This document shows positions 52,969-60,900 of a stretch of 64,000 nucleotides of DNA, piece after piece. The notes under the pieces were generated by a model. It saw only the letters and a program-made list of their open reading frames with translations. It had not been told where the DNA came from and did not search any database. Origin of the DNA: Dermatobacter hominis (lineage in GTDB: Bacteria > Actinomycetota > Acidimicrobiia > Acidimicrobiales > Microtrichaceae); NCBI RefSeq assembly GCF_020715685.1, contig NZ_CP085840.1, positions 620,001 to 684,000 of the forward strand, read 5' to 3'. Each line of letters opens with the position of its first letter. Positions within the stretch are counted from its first letter, which is position 1. The translations under genes and the position numbers were made by a program.

Positions 52969-53328
52969 GTGACCGACGAGCCCGGAGCCCCCCTGCCCGA
53001 CATCGACCCGGCGCAGTTCTTCGAGGTCGACCTGCGCGTCGGGCGGGTGCTCGAGGTCCGGCCCTTCCCCGAGGCCCGCGCTCCCGCCTACCAGCTCGCC
53101 GTCGACTTCGGGCCCGCGCTCGGCACGCTCGAGACCTCGGCCCAGGTGACGAACTACGAGCCCGACGAGCTCGTCGGCCGCCTCGTCGTCGGCGCCGTCA
53201 ACCTGGGCGTGCGCCGCATCGCGGGGTTCAGGAGCCGCTTCCTGGTGCTCGGTGCGGTCGAGGCCGACGGTGCGGTGCGGCTGCTGCGCCCCGACGGCGA
53301 CCCGCCGCCGGGCACGCGCGTCGCCTGA
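52969..53328 (+). CDS. csaA: tRNA-binding OB-fold protein, CsaA-like
   Basis: 119 residues, a single tRNA-binding (EMAP/CsaA) OB fold: FFEVDLRVGRVLEVRPFPEAR, APAYQLAVDFG, SAQVTNYEPDELVGR and AVNLGVRRIAGFRSRFLVLG. Family members bind tRNA or act as secretion-linked chaperones. GTG start. Convergent with the luciferase-like gene; a hairpin lies between. Confidence 0.87.
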   Translation: MTDEPGAPLPDIDPAQFFEVDLRVGRVLEVRPFPEARAPAYQLAVDFGPALGTLETSAQVTNYEPDELVGRLVVGAVNLGVRRIAGFRSRFLVLGAVEADGAVRLLRPDGDPPPGTRVA

Positions 53329-53381
53329 CCCCTGCCGACCCGCCCGGAGCCCGCCGCCCGGAGCCGGTCCGCACCCCCTTT

Positions 53382-53420
53382 GGCGGCGGTTTCCGTCGTG
53401 TGGCGACCGAAACCGGTGCC
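53382..53420. terminator. Imperfect hairpin between convergent genes
   Basis: Inverted repeat with arms of about 17 nt, 14 pairs matching, around a 4-nt loop; inner stem GGTTTC/GAAACC is clear. Located between csaA and the LLM gene. Confidence 0.5.
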
Positions 53421-53452
53421 GAAGCGGGGGGAACGCTCGCGGGGACAGCGGT

Positions 53453-54391
53453 TCAGGTGCCGGTGAGCGACTGCACGACGGGGGCGAAGGCCCTCGCCTC
53501 GGCGCCCGGCACGACCGTGTACGAGTAGCCCCAGCGCTCGCGGCGCTCCCGCAACCGGTCCCCGACCTCGGCCTCGCTGCCGATGAGCGCGAGCGGCGAG
53601 GCCAGCACCTCCTCGGGGCGGGCGGAGAACAGCTCGGCGACCAGGGCGGCGACGCCCTCGGTGTCGTCGGTGATCTGGGCGACCGACAGCCACGCGTTGA
53701 GCTCCAGGTCGTCGAAGCGGTCGCCGGCCGCCTCGCGCACGCGGGCCACCTTCTCGTCGATGCGCTCCGGGAGCGCGTCGTGCGCGGCCTCGGTGTCGAT
53801 CTCGCCCGAGTGGATCGACGCGTTCACACCGACGATGTCCGCGTGGCGCGCCGCGAAGCCGAGCACCCGGCGGGCGCCCCCGCCGATGAGGATGGGCGGG
53901 CCGCCCGTCGAGTGCGGCGCCGGCGTCCCCTCCAGGTCGGTGATCGTGTAGTGCTCGCCGTGGAAGGTGAACGGGCCGCCGGCGAACAGCCCCTTGAGCA
54001 CCGCGGTGTGCTCGATCATCCGGTCGACCCGGACGCCGGGGCGGTCCATCGGGATGCCCGTCTTGTCGTAGTCGGTGCGCTTCCACCCGGCGCCGAGCCC
54101 CACCTCGAGCCGGCCCTCGGAGAGCACGTCGAGCGTGGCGAGCTCGCGGTGGACCACCGCGGGGTGGCGGTAGTCGCAGTCGAGCACGAGCACCCCGATG
54201 CGCAGCGTCGACGTGACCGCCGCAGCCGCGCCGAGGGTCGCGAGCGGTCCCGGACCCTCGTCGAAGTGGTCGGGCAGGAACAGCGTCGAGTACCCGAGGT
54301 CCTCGAGCTCCTGGAACGACTCGATCCACGTCCGCCCCTCGAGCGGCTCGTGCAGCTCGGCGGCGAAGCGGAAGGTGCGTGGGTGGGCCAC
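53453..54391 (-). CDS. Luciferase-like F420-dependent oxidoreductase
   Basis: 312 residues, LLM family: LEDLGYSTLFLPDHFDE, STLRIGVLVLDCDYRHP, LEVGLGAGWKRTDYDKTG and PPILIGGGARRVLGFAARHADIVGVN (read in parts). Pattern matches the F420-dependent LLM group common in mycobacteria. GGAG lies upstream of the GTG start. It follows the PPOX-type F420 protein gene by 19 nt, which supports F420 use for both. Confidence 0.87.
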   Translation of the reverse strand: MAHPRTFRFAAELHEPLEGRTWIESFQELEDLGYSTLFLPDHFDEGPGPLATLGAAAAVTSTLRIGVLVLDCDYRHPAVVHRELATLDVLSEGRLEVGLGAGWKRTDYDKTGIPMDRPGVRVDRMIEHTAVLKGLFAGGPFTFHGEHYTITDLEGTPAPHSTGGPPILIGGGARRVLGFAARHADIVGVNASIHSGEIDTEAAHDALPERIDEKVARVREAAGDRFDDLELNAWLSVAQITDDTEGVAALVAELFSARPEEVLASPLALIGSEAEVGDRLRERRERWGYSYTVVPGAEARAFAPVVQSLTGT

Positions 54392-54410
54392 GGTGCCGAT
54401 CTCCTGGTCG

Positions 54411-54923
54411 TCAGCGGAGCTGGTCGTCGAGGTGCTCGGCGGTCGACCCGCCCAGCTCCATCGCGTCCATGCCGAGCTTGCGGTGGTCCCACGATCGGGT
54501 CCGGGTCGGGTCGACCCTGACCGCCACGCGCTTCTGGAGCATGAACTCGACGAGCGGCTTCATCTCCTCGGTGTACGGGCCGTTGTAGCGCTCCCACACG
54601 CTGACGCCGACCTTCCAGAGCACGTCGGGGTCCTCGACGACCTCGGCCGTCCCGTCGATCGCGACCCCCCGGAGCTTGTCGTACGTCAGGCCGTCCTCGA
54701 TCAGCAGGGTCACTCGCGGGTCGCGGCGGAGGTTCACGGCCTTCTGCGAGCGGGACTTCGTCTCGAACCAGATCTGGCCGTCGACCACGGCGTACCACAT
54801 GGCCACGAGGTGCGGGCGGCCGTCGGCGCCGATCGTCGCGAGCGTGCACGTGCGGCTGTTCACGACGAACTCGTCGATCTCGGCCTCCGTCATCTCGACC
54901 TGGCTGCGCTGGTTCGATCCCAC
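54411..54923 (-). CDS. PPOX-class split-barrel flavin/F420 protein
   Basis: 170 residues. Seen: SNQRSQVEMTEAEIDEFV, CTLATIGADGRPHLVAMWY and RRDPRVTLLIEDG, the FMN/F420-binding split barrel of pyridoxamine-phosphate-oxidase-like proteins, here of the F420 type. The GTG at 54923 is chosen because relatives begin with this NQRxQ segment; the open frame extends further. First gene of an operon with the LLM gene. Confidence 0.85.
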   Translation of the reverse strand: MGSNQRSQVEMTEAEIDEFVVNSRTCTLATIGADGRPHLVAMWYAVVDGQIWFETKSRSQKAVNLRRDPRVTLLIEDGLTYDKLRGVAIDGTAEVVEDPDVLWKVGVSVWERYNGPYTEEMKPLVEFMLQKRVAVRVDPTRTRSWDHRKLGMDAMELGGSTAEHLDDQLR

Positions 54924-55208
54924 CCCGTCCCCCGGTTGCTCGGTCGGCGGCTGGGCGCCGCCACGGCGGGCGTCGCGCCCGATCGCCCCATCATGCCCCG
55001 TCTGCGGGAGCTCGCCGCCCGTTCCCGGCCGGCACCCAGCCAGGACCGTGAACATGGCCGACGTGACCACCACGAGCGTCCTCGCCCCGGCCGGAGCCGC
55101 CGGTGCAGGAAGCCCCCACCCGACCACGTCGGCGGCGACCGTCCCCGCCGGGACCGGGGCGGGGACGTCGAGGTGCGCGACCCGACGGCCGGGAGCTCGA
55201 TGGCCGCG
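54924..55208. other. Intergenic region of 285 bp
   Basis: Between the PPOX gene and the end of the MFS gene (both minus). Contains a GC-rich hairpin at 55141-55166 and otherwise nothing I can name. Confidence 0.4.
55141..55166 (-). terminator. GC-rich hairpin after MFS gene
   Basis: Stem GTCCCCGCC/GGCGGGGAC (9 bp), 8-nt loop, 43 nt past the MFS stop. No U-tract. Confidence 0.5.
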
Positions 55209-56483
55209 TCAGCCGACAGCCGCAGCCTCGTGGCGGGCGGCCCGCCGGGCGACCGGGCCGACGAGCCCGAGACCGGCGGCGGCGGCCAGGCCCGCGACGG
55301 CGAAGGCCACCTGGTAGCTGCCGAGCGCCACGATGATCCCGAGCAGCGCCGGCCCGAGGCCGTTGGCCAGGTCGAACGCGAGCGAGAACGTGCCGACGGC
55401 CTGGCCCCGCTCGGTCTCGGGCACGCTCGCGACCGTGGCGCTGAACAGCGCCGGGAACAGCAGCGACATGCCGATGGCCAGGGCGACGACGGCGAGCCAG
55501 ATGCCGCCGACCCCGTGCCAGAGGCCGAGCACGAGCCCGCCGACGGCGAGGACCGCGAGCGCGGCCGACGAGGCGCGCGTCCAGCCGAGCCGGTCGGGCA
55601 GCTTGGCGCCGACCACGCGGATGGCGAGCACGAGGATGCCGTAGCCGAGCAGGAGCGGCGCCACGTCGTCGACGCCCACCTCGGGTCCGTAGAGCGCGAT
55701 GAAGGTGGCGAAGCCGATGAACGGCAGCATGCCGAGCAGCAGGATCGACCCCGGGCCGACGGCGGCAGGGTGCAGGAGGCGGAAGGGCTGGGGCTCGCGG
55801 CGCACGTCCCGGGGCGTCCCCCATCCGAACAGGCAGGCGACGAGCCCGCAGCAGCCGGCGAAGATCCACACCGCGTGGAAGCCCGAGCTGTCGCGCAGGG
55901 TCTCGCCGATCAGCGGACCGAAGGCCAGGCCGGCGTAGAGCGACACCGAGAAGTACGAGGCGGCCTCGCCGCGGCGGTCGTCGGGTGCCATGTCCTGGAT
56001 GGCGGTCGCGGCGCCGACCCACATGGCCGCCTCGCCCGCGCCGGTCAGGAGGCGCAGCAGGACCAGTCCGACGACGTTGGTGACCACCGTGTAGGCCAGC
56101 ACCGAGAGGCCCATGACGAGCGAGCCCCCGATGACCAGGACGCGCCGGCCCCGGGTGTCGCCGATCCGGCCGGCGAAGGGCCGGAGCAGGGCGGCGGAGA
56201 TCGCGAAGCTGCCCACCACGACACCGACCGCCACGCTGCTGCCGCCCAGCTCGTCCTCCACGTAGAGGGGCAGCGTGGGCAGGAGCGCACCGAGCGCCAG
56301 GAAGTAGGCGAAGGTCGCCAGCGTCACCATCGCGAACCCGACGCTGAACAGCGAGCCGCGGTCCTCGGGGGCGGTGGGGTCCTCGGGGGCGGTGAAATTC
56401 TCGGAGGCGGTGGGGTCCTCGGGGACGTCGAACTCGGGGTCGCCGGCGCCGGGCGCGGCGGAGGCGTCGGCGGGGGTGGTCAC
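55209..56483 (-). CDS. MFS transporter
   Basis: 424 residues, 12 predicted membrane segments, with the MFS loop motif GRIGDTRGRRVLVIGG after segment 2. The N-terminus (about 15-40) is an acidic, Pro/Thr-rich stretch built from an 18-bp tandem repeat in the DNA (56362-56415). Probably an efflux pump; substrate unknown. GTG start with a TAGGTT box 6 nt upstream, so leaderless. Confidence 0.9.
   Translation of the reverse strand: MTTPADASAAPGAGDPEFDVPEDPTASENFTAPEDPTAPEDRGSLFSVGFAMVTLATFAYFLALGALLPTLPLYVEDELGGSSVAVGVVVGSFAISAALLRPFAGRIGDTRGRRVLVIGGSLVMGLSVLAYTVVTNVVGLVLLRLLTGAGEAAMWVGAATAIQDMAPDDRRGEAASYFSVSLYAGLAFGPLIGETLRDSSGFHAVWIFAGCCGLVACLFGWGTPRDVRREPQPFRLLHPAAVGPGSILLLGMLPFIGFATFIALYGPEVGVDDVAPLLLGYGILVLAIRVVGAKLPDRLGWTRASSAALAVLAVGGLVLGLWHGVGGIWLAVVALAIGMSLLFPALFSATVASVPETERGQAVGTFSLAFDLANGLGPALLGIIVALGSYQVAFAVAGLAAAAGLGLVGPVARRAARHEAAAVG
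56362..56415 (-). repeat. 18-bp tandem repeat in MFS N-terminus
   Basis: Three 18-bp copies (56362-56379, 56380-56397, 56398-56415) plus a partial one, encoding an acidic TAPEDP-like hexapeptide. Possibly variable in copy number between strains. Confidence 0.65.
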
Positions 56484-56489
56484 CGGCCG

Positions 56490-56495
56490 AACCTA
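56490..56495 (-). promoter_or_regulatory. -10 box of MFS gene
   Basis: TAGGTT on the minus strand, 6 nt before the GTG at 56483. Confidence 0.55.
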
Positions 56496-56537
56496 CCCCG
56501 CGCTCCTCCGGATGCCGAACGACGAGCGCCGCACCCG

Positions 56538-56562
56538 CCGACGCCGGATCAGCCGGCGTCGG
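56538..56562 (-). terminator. Hairpin overlapping the sigma factor stop codon
   Basis: 10-bp stem CCGACGCCGG/CCGGCGTCGG with a 5-nt loop that contains the stop codon (56549-56551). Confidence 0.55.
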
Positions 56563-57586
56563 GCGCCGGATCGGTGAGCCGTTCGGGGAACCCGAAGGCG
56601 GTGAACATCTCGGGGTACAGGAAGTTGTGGTGGGCGCTGATCCGGCCGTCGGCGACCTCGATCACCTGCATGCTCCACGGCTCCCACACCCCCGGCGAGG
56701 TCTGCCGGTACTGCGCGAAGCCCGCGCACCCGTTGAGCGCGATCGGCAGGAGCCGGCTGCCCCGGCACTTGCACCCGGGGCCGAGGTAGAAGTCGCGCAT
56801 CTCGTCCCGGCCCTGGATCCACGTGTCCCACGGGGGCATCGACAGCACCGCGTCGTCGCGCAGCAGGGTGACCAGCTCGGCGATGTCGTAGCGCTCGAAG
56901 GCGTCGACATAGCGCTCGAGCAGCTGCTGGTGGCGGTCGTCGAGCGGGTCGTCGAGCCCGTCGGGCCGGAGGTCCGACAGCGTGGCTCGGGCTCGCTGCA
57001 GTGCGCTGTTGACCGACGCCACGGTGGTGTCCAGGAGGTCGGCGACCTCGGCCGCGGGTATGCGGAGGACCTCGCACAGGATGAGGACCGACCGCTGCTT
57101 CGGCGGCAGGTGCTGCAGCGCGGCGACGAAGGCGAGCCGGATGGACTCCCGCGCCGCGGCCACGTCGGCCGGATCGGCGGACAGGTCGACCACCAGGGCG
57201 TCGGGAGCCGGCTGGACGAACACGTGCTCCTCGCGCTGGTCGCCGAGGACCAGGTCCGCGGTGCGCGACGCCGGGCCCATCTCCATCGGGCGGGCGCGGC
57301 GCTGGGGGCTGCGGTGCATGTCGATGCAGACGTTGTGGGCGATCCGGTAGAGCCACGTGCGGGCGGCGGAGCGACCCTCGAACCGGTCGGCGGCCCGCCA
57401 GGCCCGCAGCATGGTCTCCTGCACGGCGTCCTCGGCCTCGGACGGCGCGCCGAGCATGCGGTAGCAGTAGCCGGTGAGCTCCTTTCGGTGGCGCTCGAAC
57501 GCGGCGTCGAGCTCGGCGTCGAGCTGGACGTCGTCGAGCGGCGAGGTGGCGGTGGACGTCCCGGACGGCGCACGGTCGGAGCTCAT
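56549..57586 (-). CDS. Sigma-70 family factor with SnoaL-like C-terminus (SigX5/SigG type)
   Basis: 345 residues: region 2 (about 27-95, FERHRKELTGYCYRMLGAPSEAEDAVQETMLRAW), region 4 (about 155-210, LPPKQRSVLILCEVLRIPAAEVADLLDTTVASVNSALQRAR; both read in parts) and a SnoaL-like domain of about 120 residues (LLERYVDAFERYDIAELVTLLRDDAVLSMPP). In this class the C-terminal domain replaces a separate anti-sigma factor. The ATG at 57586 has a TACTGT box 7 nt before it. Confidence 0.88.
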   Translation of the reverse strand: MSSDRAPSGTSTATSPLDDVQLDAELDAAFERHRKELTGYCYRMLGAPSEAEDAVQETMLRAWRAADRFEGRSAARTWLYRIAHNVCIDMHRSPQRRARPMEMGPASRTADLVLGDQREEHVFVQPAPDALVVDLSADPADVAAARESIRLAFVAALQHLPPKQRSVLILCEVLRIPAAEVADLLDTTVASVNSALQRARATLSDLRPDGLDDPLDDRHQQLLERYVDAFERYDIAELVTLLRDDAVLSMPPWDTWIQGRDEMRDFYLGPGCKCRGSRLLPIALNGCAGFAQYRQTSPGVWEPWSMQVIEVADGRISAHHNFLYPEMFTAFGFPERLTDPAPDAG

Positions 57587-57593
57587 GCCCCCC

Positions 57594-57599
57594 ACAGTA
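57594..57599 (-). promoter_or_regulatory. -10 box of SigX5-type sigma gene
   Basis: TACTGT on the minus strand, 7 nt before the ATG at 57586. GGGGGG between them could also serve as a weak ribosome-binding site. Confidence 0.45.
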
Positions 57600-57623
57600 G
57601 GGAACGACCCCGACAGCCGGGGC

Positions 57624-58733
57624 TCAGCGCTCCACGACCGCCAGGTCGGTGGCCTTGACCGCCGCCCACACCGACGTGCCCTCGGCGAGGCCCATGTCGG
57701 CCACGGCCGCGGCGGTCACCTCGGCGACCAGTGGGACCGGCCCGTCGAGCCGCACCCGGACCCGGTCGCCGAGCAGGTCGAAGCCGGCGATCGTCCCGTG
57801 CCAGCGGTTCCGGGGGCTCCCGGTCGGCTCGTCCCGGTGCAGGGTCACGGAGCTGGGCCGGACCAGCACGAGCACCGGTCCGTCGTGCGGCTCCCCGACG
57901 ACGACCGTCGCCGGCGGGCCCGGCGCCCACGAGCCGCCCTCGAGCGCGACCTCGGTCCCCACGGCCGTCCCCGCCAGCAGGTTCGTCCCCATGAGCTCGG
58001 CGACGTACGGCGTGCGGGGCGTCCCGGTGACCTCCGCCAGCATGCCCGCCTGCGTGACGCGGCCGTCCTCGAGGATGGCGACCCGGTCGGCCAGCGCGAG
58101 CGCGTCCAGCGCGTCGTGGGTGACGAGCACCGTCGCCCCTGCGAACTCGGCGAGGTGGCGACGGAGGTCGCGCCGCAGCGCCGCGCGCGTGCCCACGTCG
58201 AGCGCCGACAGCGGCTCGTCGAGGAGGAGGACGGCGGGATCGGTCACCAGCGCCCTCGCCAGCGCGGCCCGCTGGGCCTGTCCGCCCGAGACCGAGCCGG
58301 GTCGCGACCGCGCCACGCCGGCGAGGCCCACGCGGCCGAGCCAGCACCGGGCGCGCTCGTCGGCCTCGGCGCGGGCGACGCCGCGGGCACGGAGCCCGAA
58401 GGCCACGTTGGCGGTCAGGTCCAGGTTCGGGAACAGGAGGTGGTCCTGGAAGACGACGCCGACCCGGCGCGCCTCGGCGAACACGAAGGTGCCGGTCGAC
58501 GGGTCGTCCGCGACCGCGGCGTCGAGCACGATCCGACCCCGCTCGATCGCCTGGAGGCCGGCGAGGCAGCGCAGCAGCGTGGACTTCCCCGCGCCGTTGG
58601 GGCCCAGCACGGCCAGCACCTCGCCCGGGCCCACCCGCACCGACACGTCGAGCTCCAGACTGCCGAGGCCCAGCCCGACTGTCGCGTCGACGCCGCCCTC
58701 CGACCGCAGCGGTGCCGCCCCGCCGCCGCTCAC
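57624..58733 (-). CDS. modC: Molybdate ABC transporter ATPase
   Basis: 369 residues. Walker A GPNGAGKS (44-51), signature VSGGQAQR, Walker B VLLLDEPLSALD, switch His in VTHD, and a C-terminal TOBE/Mop-type domain (about 295-365) that binds oxyanion and inhibits transport when metal is plentiful in relatives. GTG start overlapping the modB stop (GTGA). Last gene of the operon. Confidence 0.93.
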   Translation of the reverse strand: MSGGGAAPLRSEGGVDATVGLGLGSLELDVSVRVGPGEVLAVLGPNGAGKSTLLRCLAGLQAIERGRIVLDAAVADDPSTGTFVFAEARRVGVVFQDHLLFPNLDLTANVAFGLRARGVARAEADERARCWLGRVGLAGVARSRPGSVSGGQAQRAALARALVTDPAVLLLDEPLSALDVGTRAALRRDLRRHLAEFAGATVLVTHDALDALALADRVAILEDGRVTQAGMLAEVTGTPRTPYVAELMGTNLLAGTAVGTEVALEGGSWAPGPPATVVVGEPHDGPVLVLVRPSSVTLHRDEPTGSPRNRWHGTIAGFDLLGDRVRVRLDGPVPLVAEVTAAAVADMGLAEGTSVWAAVKATDLAVVER

Positions 58734-59548
58734 GGGCCGCCGCCCGGGGCCCAGCGGTCGCGCACGGCGACGACCATGACCGCCGCGCTGATCGCGAGGA
58801 GGACGAGGCTCAGCCCGACCGCCCGGTCGGTGTCGCCCTGCAGCGCCATGTAGATCGCGAGCGGCATCGTCTGGGTCCGGCCCACGATGTTGCCGGCGAA
58901 CGTGATCGTGGCCCCGAACTCCCCGAGCGCCCGGGCGCCGGCGAGCACGGCGCCGGCGCCGACCGACGGGGCGATCGCCGGGAGCGTCACGCGCCGGAAC
59001 ACCGTCCAGCGGCCGGCGCCCAACGTGTGCGCCACGTCCTCGTACCGCCGGTCGGTGCCGCGGAGGGCGGCCTCGACGGTGATCACGAAGAACGGCAGCG
59101 CGACGAACGTGGTGGCGACGACGACCCCCCAGACCGAGAACGTCAGCTGGATGCCGAACCAGTCGTACAGGCGCGCACCGACCACGCCGGTGCGGCTGAA
59201 CGCGGAGAGGAGCGCGACGCCGCCGACGACCGGGGGGAGCACCAGGGGCAGGAGGACGAGGGCGCGCAGCACCGACCGACCCGGGAAGGTGAGCCGGGCC
59301 AGCACCCAGGCCAGCGGGAGGCCGAGGACGACGGAGAGGACGGCGGACGCCACCGTGCAGAGGAGGGAGAGCCGCAGGGCCTGGCGCGACTCGTCCGTGC
59401 CGAGGTCGGCCCAGAGGTCCGACCACGGCACCCGCACGAGCAGCCCGACGAGCGGCAGGACGAACAGCGCGACGGCCACCCCGGCCAGGGCGACGACCGC
59501 GAGCGGCGGACGTCGCCGCCCGCGCCGTGGTCCCGCCGCCGCGGTCAC
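58730..59548 (-). CDS. modB: Molybdate ABC transporter permease
   Basis: 272 residues, about five to six membrane segments and the EAA-like loop VAHTLGAGRWTVFRRVTLPAIAPSVGAG (read in parts), followed by ARALGEFGATITFAGN, a hallmark of ModB. GTG start overlapping the modA stop (GTGA). Cytoplasmic-membrane channel of the Mo importer. Confidence 0.93.
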   Translation of the reverse strand: MTAAAGPRRGRRRPPLAVVALAGVAVALFVLPLVGLLVRVPWSDLWADLGTDESRQALRLSLLCTVASAVLSVVLGLPLAWVLARLTFPGRSVLRALVLLPLVLPPVVGGVALLSAFSRTGVVGARLYDWFGIQLTFSVWGVVVATTFVALPFFVITVEAALRGTDRRYEDVAHTLGAGRWTVFRRVTLPAIAPSVGAGAVLAGARALGEFGATITFAGNIVGRTQTMPLAIYMALQGDTDRAVGLSLVLLAISAAVMVVAVRDRWAPGGGP

Positions 59549-60408
59549 GGCGCGCCGAAGCCGGCCGCCTCGAGGACCTCCCGGGCCCGGGGAGCGAGCA
59601 CGAAGTCCATGAACGCCTCGGCGGCGCCTGCGTTCTCCGTGGCCCCCACCACCGCGATCGGGTACCTCGCCACGGCGTTCCGGTCGGCCGGGATCTCGAC
59701 GCTCGTCGCCGCGTCGCCGGCGGCCCGGGCGTCGGTGACGTACACGATGCCGGCCGAGGCATCGCCCTGCGTGACCGCGGTCAGCGTGGCCCGCACGTCC
59801 TGCCCGCGCGTGATCCGGTCGGCGGGGATCGTGACGCCGGCGTCGGCGAGCACCCGGTCGGCGTAGCGCCCGCACGGCGCGGTCGCCGCGCAGAGCGAGA
59901 CGACGCCGGCGCTCGCCAGGTCCGACAAACCCTCGATGCCGGCGGGGTTGCCGGGCTCGGTGACGATGACCAGCTCGTTCGTGGCGAAGATCTCGGACGA
60001 GCCGTCGAGCAGCCCCGCGTCGGACAGCTCGGTCATGTCGGACTCTGCGGCGAACGCCGCCACGTCGGCCGGTGCGCCGCCCTGGATCTGGGTCGCGAGG
60101 TCGCCCGACGAGCCGAAGTTGATCGTGACCGTCGTGCCGGGGTGGGCCGCCTCGAACTCCTCGCCGATCGTCGTGAACGCCCCCTCGAGCGACGCGGCGG
60201 CCGACACGGTGAGGTCGCCGGTGACCGTCGCCGCCGCTGTGTCCGACGAGCCGGTGTCCGACGAGTCGGCGTCCGACGAGGCAGCGTTGGACGAGGCGGC
60301 GTCGTCGCCGCCGCACGCCGCGGCCACGATCCCGAGCGCGAGGAGCAGGGCCAGCAGCGGGGCGGCCGCGAGCCGGCGGCCCCGACCGGTGGTCGGGCGC
60401 GCGTTCAC
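59545..60408 (-). CDS. modA: Molybdate-binding lipoprotein
   Basis: 287 residues: lipoprotein signal with lipobox AAAC (Cys32), a Ser/Asp/Ala linker encoded by a 15-bp tandem repeat, then the ModA domain (VSAAASLEGAFTTIGEEFE, NFGSSGDLATQIQGGAPADV). The GTG start overlaps the stop of the HTH-Mop gene (GTGA). Captures molybdate or tungstate outside the membrane. Confidence 0.93.
   Translation of the reverse strand: MNARPTTGRGRRLAAAPLLALLLALGIVAAACGGDDAASSNAASSDADSSDTGSSDTAAATVTGDLTVSAAASLEGAFTTIGEEFEAAHPGTTVTINFGSSGDLATQIQGGAPADVAAFAAESDMTELSDAGLLDGSSEIFATNELVIVTEPGNPAGIEGLSDLASAGVVSLCAATAPCGRYADRVLADAGVTIPADRITRGQDVRATLTAVTQGDASAGIVYVTDARAAGDAATSVEIPADRNAVARYPIAVVGATENAGAAEAFMDFVLAPRAREVLEAAGFGAP
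60241..60300 (-). repeat. 15-bp tandem repeat in modA linker
   Basis: Four copies of a 15-bp unit (60241-60255, 60256-60270, 60271-60285, 60286-60300), the fourth diverged. They encode the SSD-type linker between lipid anchor and binding domain, so copy number can change without breaking the frame. Confidence 0.7.
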
Positions 60409-60803
60409 GGGCGGGGGACCTCCACGGTCACGTTGGTGGACTTCACGGACGCGGTGGCGAGGTCGCCGGGCTGGAGGTCGAGCTCGTCGACCGCCTCGCG
60501 CGTGAGCAGCGACACCAGCCGGTGGGGCGGCGCGTGGATCTCGACCACGGCGGCGACGCCGTCGCGCTCGACCCGCGTCACGATGCCGGTGAAGCGGTTG
60601 CGCGCCGAGTGGAGCTCGCCGGACTCGACCGCGTACGGCGGCGTCTGCTCGCTCAGGTAGGCGGCCAGATCGCGGCCTTCGACGAGGCGCCGACCGCCGT
60701 CGTCACGGGTGGTGGGCAGCCGGCCCTCGTCGCACCAGCGCCGGACCGTGTCCACGCTGACGCCGAGGAGCTCGGCCACCTGCTGGGTGCCGTAGCTTGA
60801 CAT
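60405..60803 (-). CDS. HTH-Mop fusion: molybdate-responsive regulator
   Basis: 132 residues. N-terminal MerR/excisionase-type helix-turn-helix (about 6-50: QQVAELLGVSVDTVRRWCDEGRLP) joined to one Mop/TOBE domain (about 66-130: SARNRFTGIVTRV, VKSTNVTVEVP). The Mop half binds molybdate or a molybdopterin-related oxyanion; the HTH half should bind DNA, so this single short protein combines sensing and DNA binding. It differs from E. coli ModE, whose HTH is of another type. First gene of the operon with modA, modB and modC. An operator-like dyad lies at 60822-60845 directly upstream. Confidence 0.87.
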   Translation of the reverse strand: MSSYGTQQVAELLGVSVDTVRRWCDEGRLPTTRDDGGRRLVEGRDLAAYLSEQTPPYAVESGELHSARNRFTGIVTRVERDGVAAVVEIHAPPHRLVSLLTREAVDELDLQPGDLATASVKSTNVTVEVPRP

Positions 60804-60812
60804 GCGGCCTGG

Positions 60813-60818
60813 AATCTA
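60813..60818 (-). promoter_or_regulatory. -10 box of molybdate operon
   Basis: TAGATT on the minus strand, 9 nt before the ATG at 60803; the transcript would start about 3 nt ahead of the ATG. The dyad at 60822-60845 begins 3 nt upstream and covers the -35 region. Confidence 0.55.
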
Positions 60819-60821
60819 TCA

Positions 60822-60845
60822 CCGACCTCGCATCTGCGAGGTTGG
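60822..60845. promoter_or_regulatory. Operator-like dyad of molybdate operon
   Basis: 11-nt arms around a 2-nt centre: the inner eight pairs, ACCTCGCA/TGCGAGGT, are perfect and only one outer pair mismatches. It sits on the -35 region of the operon promoter. Most likely the site for the HTH-Mop protein. Confidence 0.7.
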
Positions 60846-60900
60846 CAGGTCCGTCGGGCGGCAGGTGCGATCCCGGCGCTGGGGTCCCCCGCCAGTCGGG

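Noticed and set aside
54924-55127. Longer N-terminus for the PPOX protein
   Set aside because: The added residues have no similarity and include a Gly/Arg-rich stretch; family members begin near the NQRSQ segment.
56362-60300. Tandem repeats as a possible CRISPR array
   Set aside because: Units of 15 and 18 bp, contiguous with no spacers, and inside coding genes.
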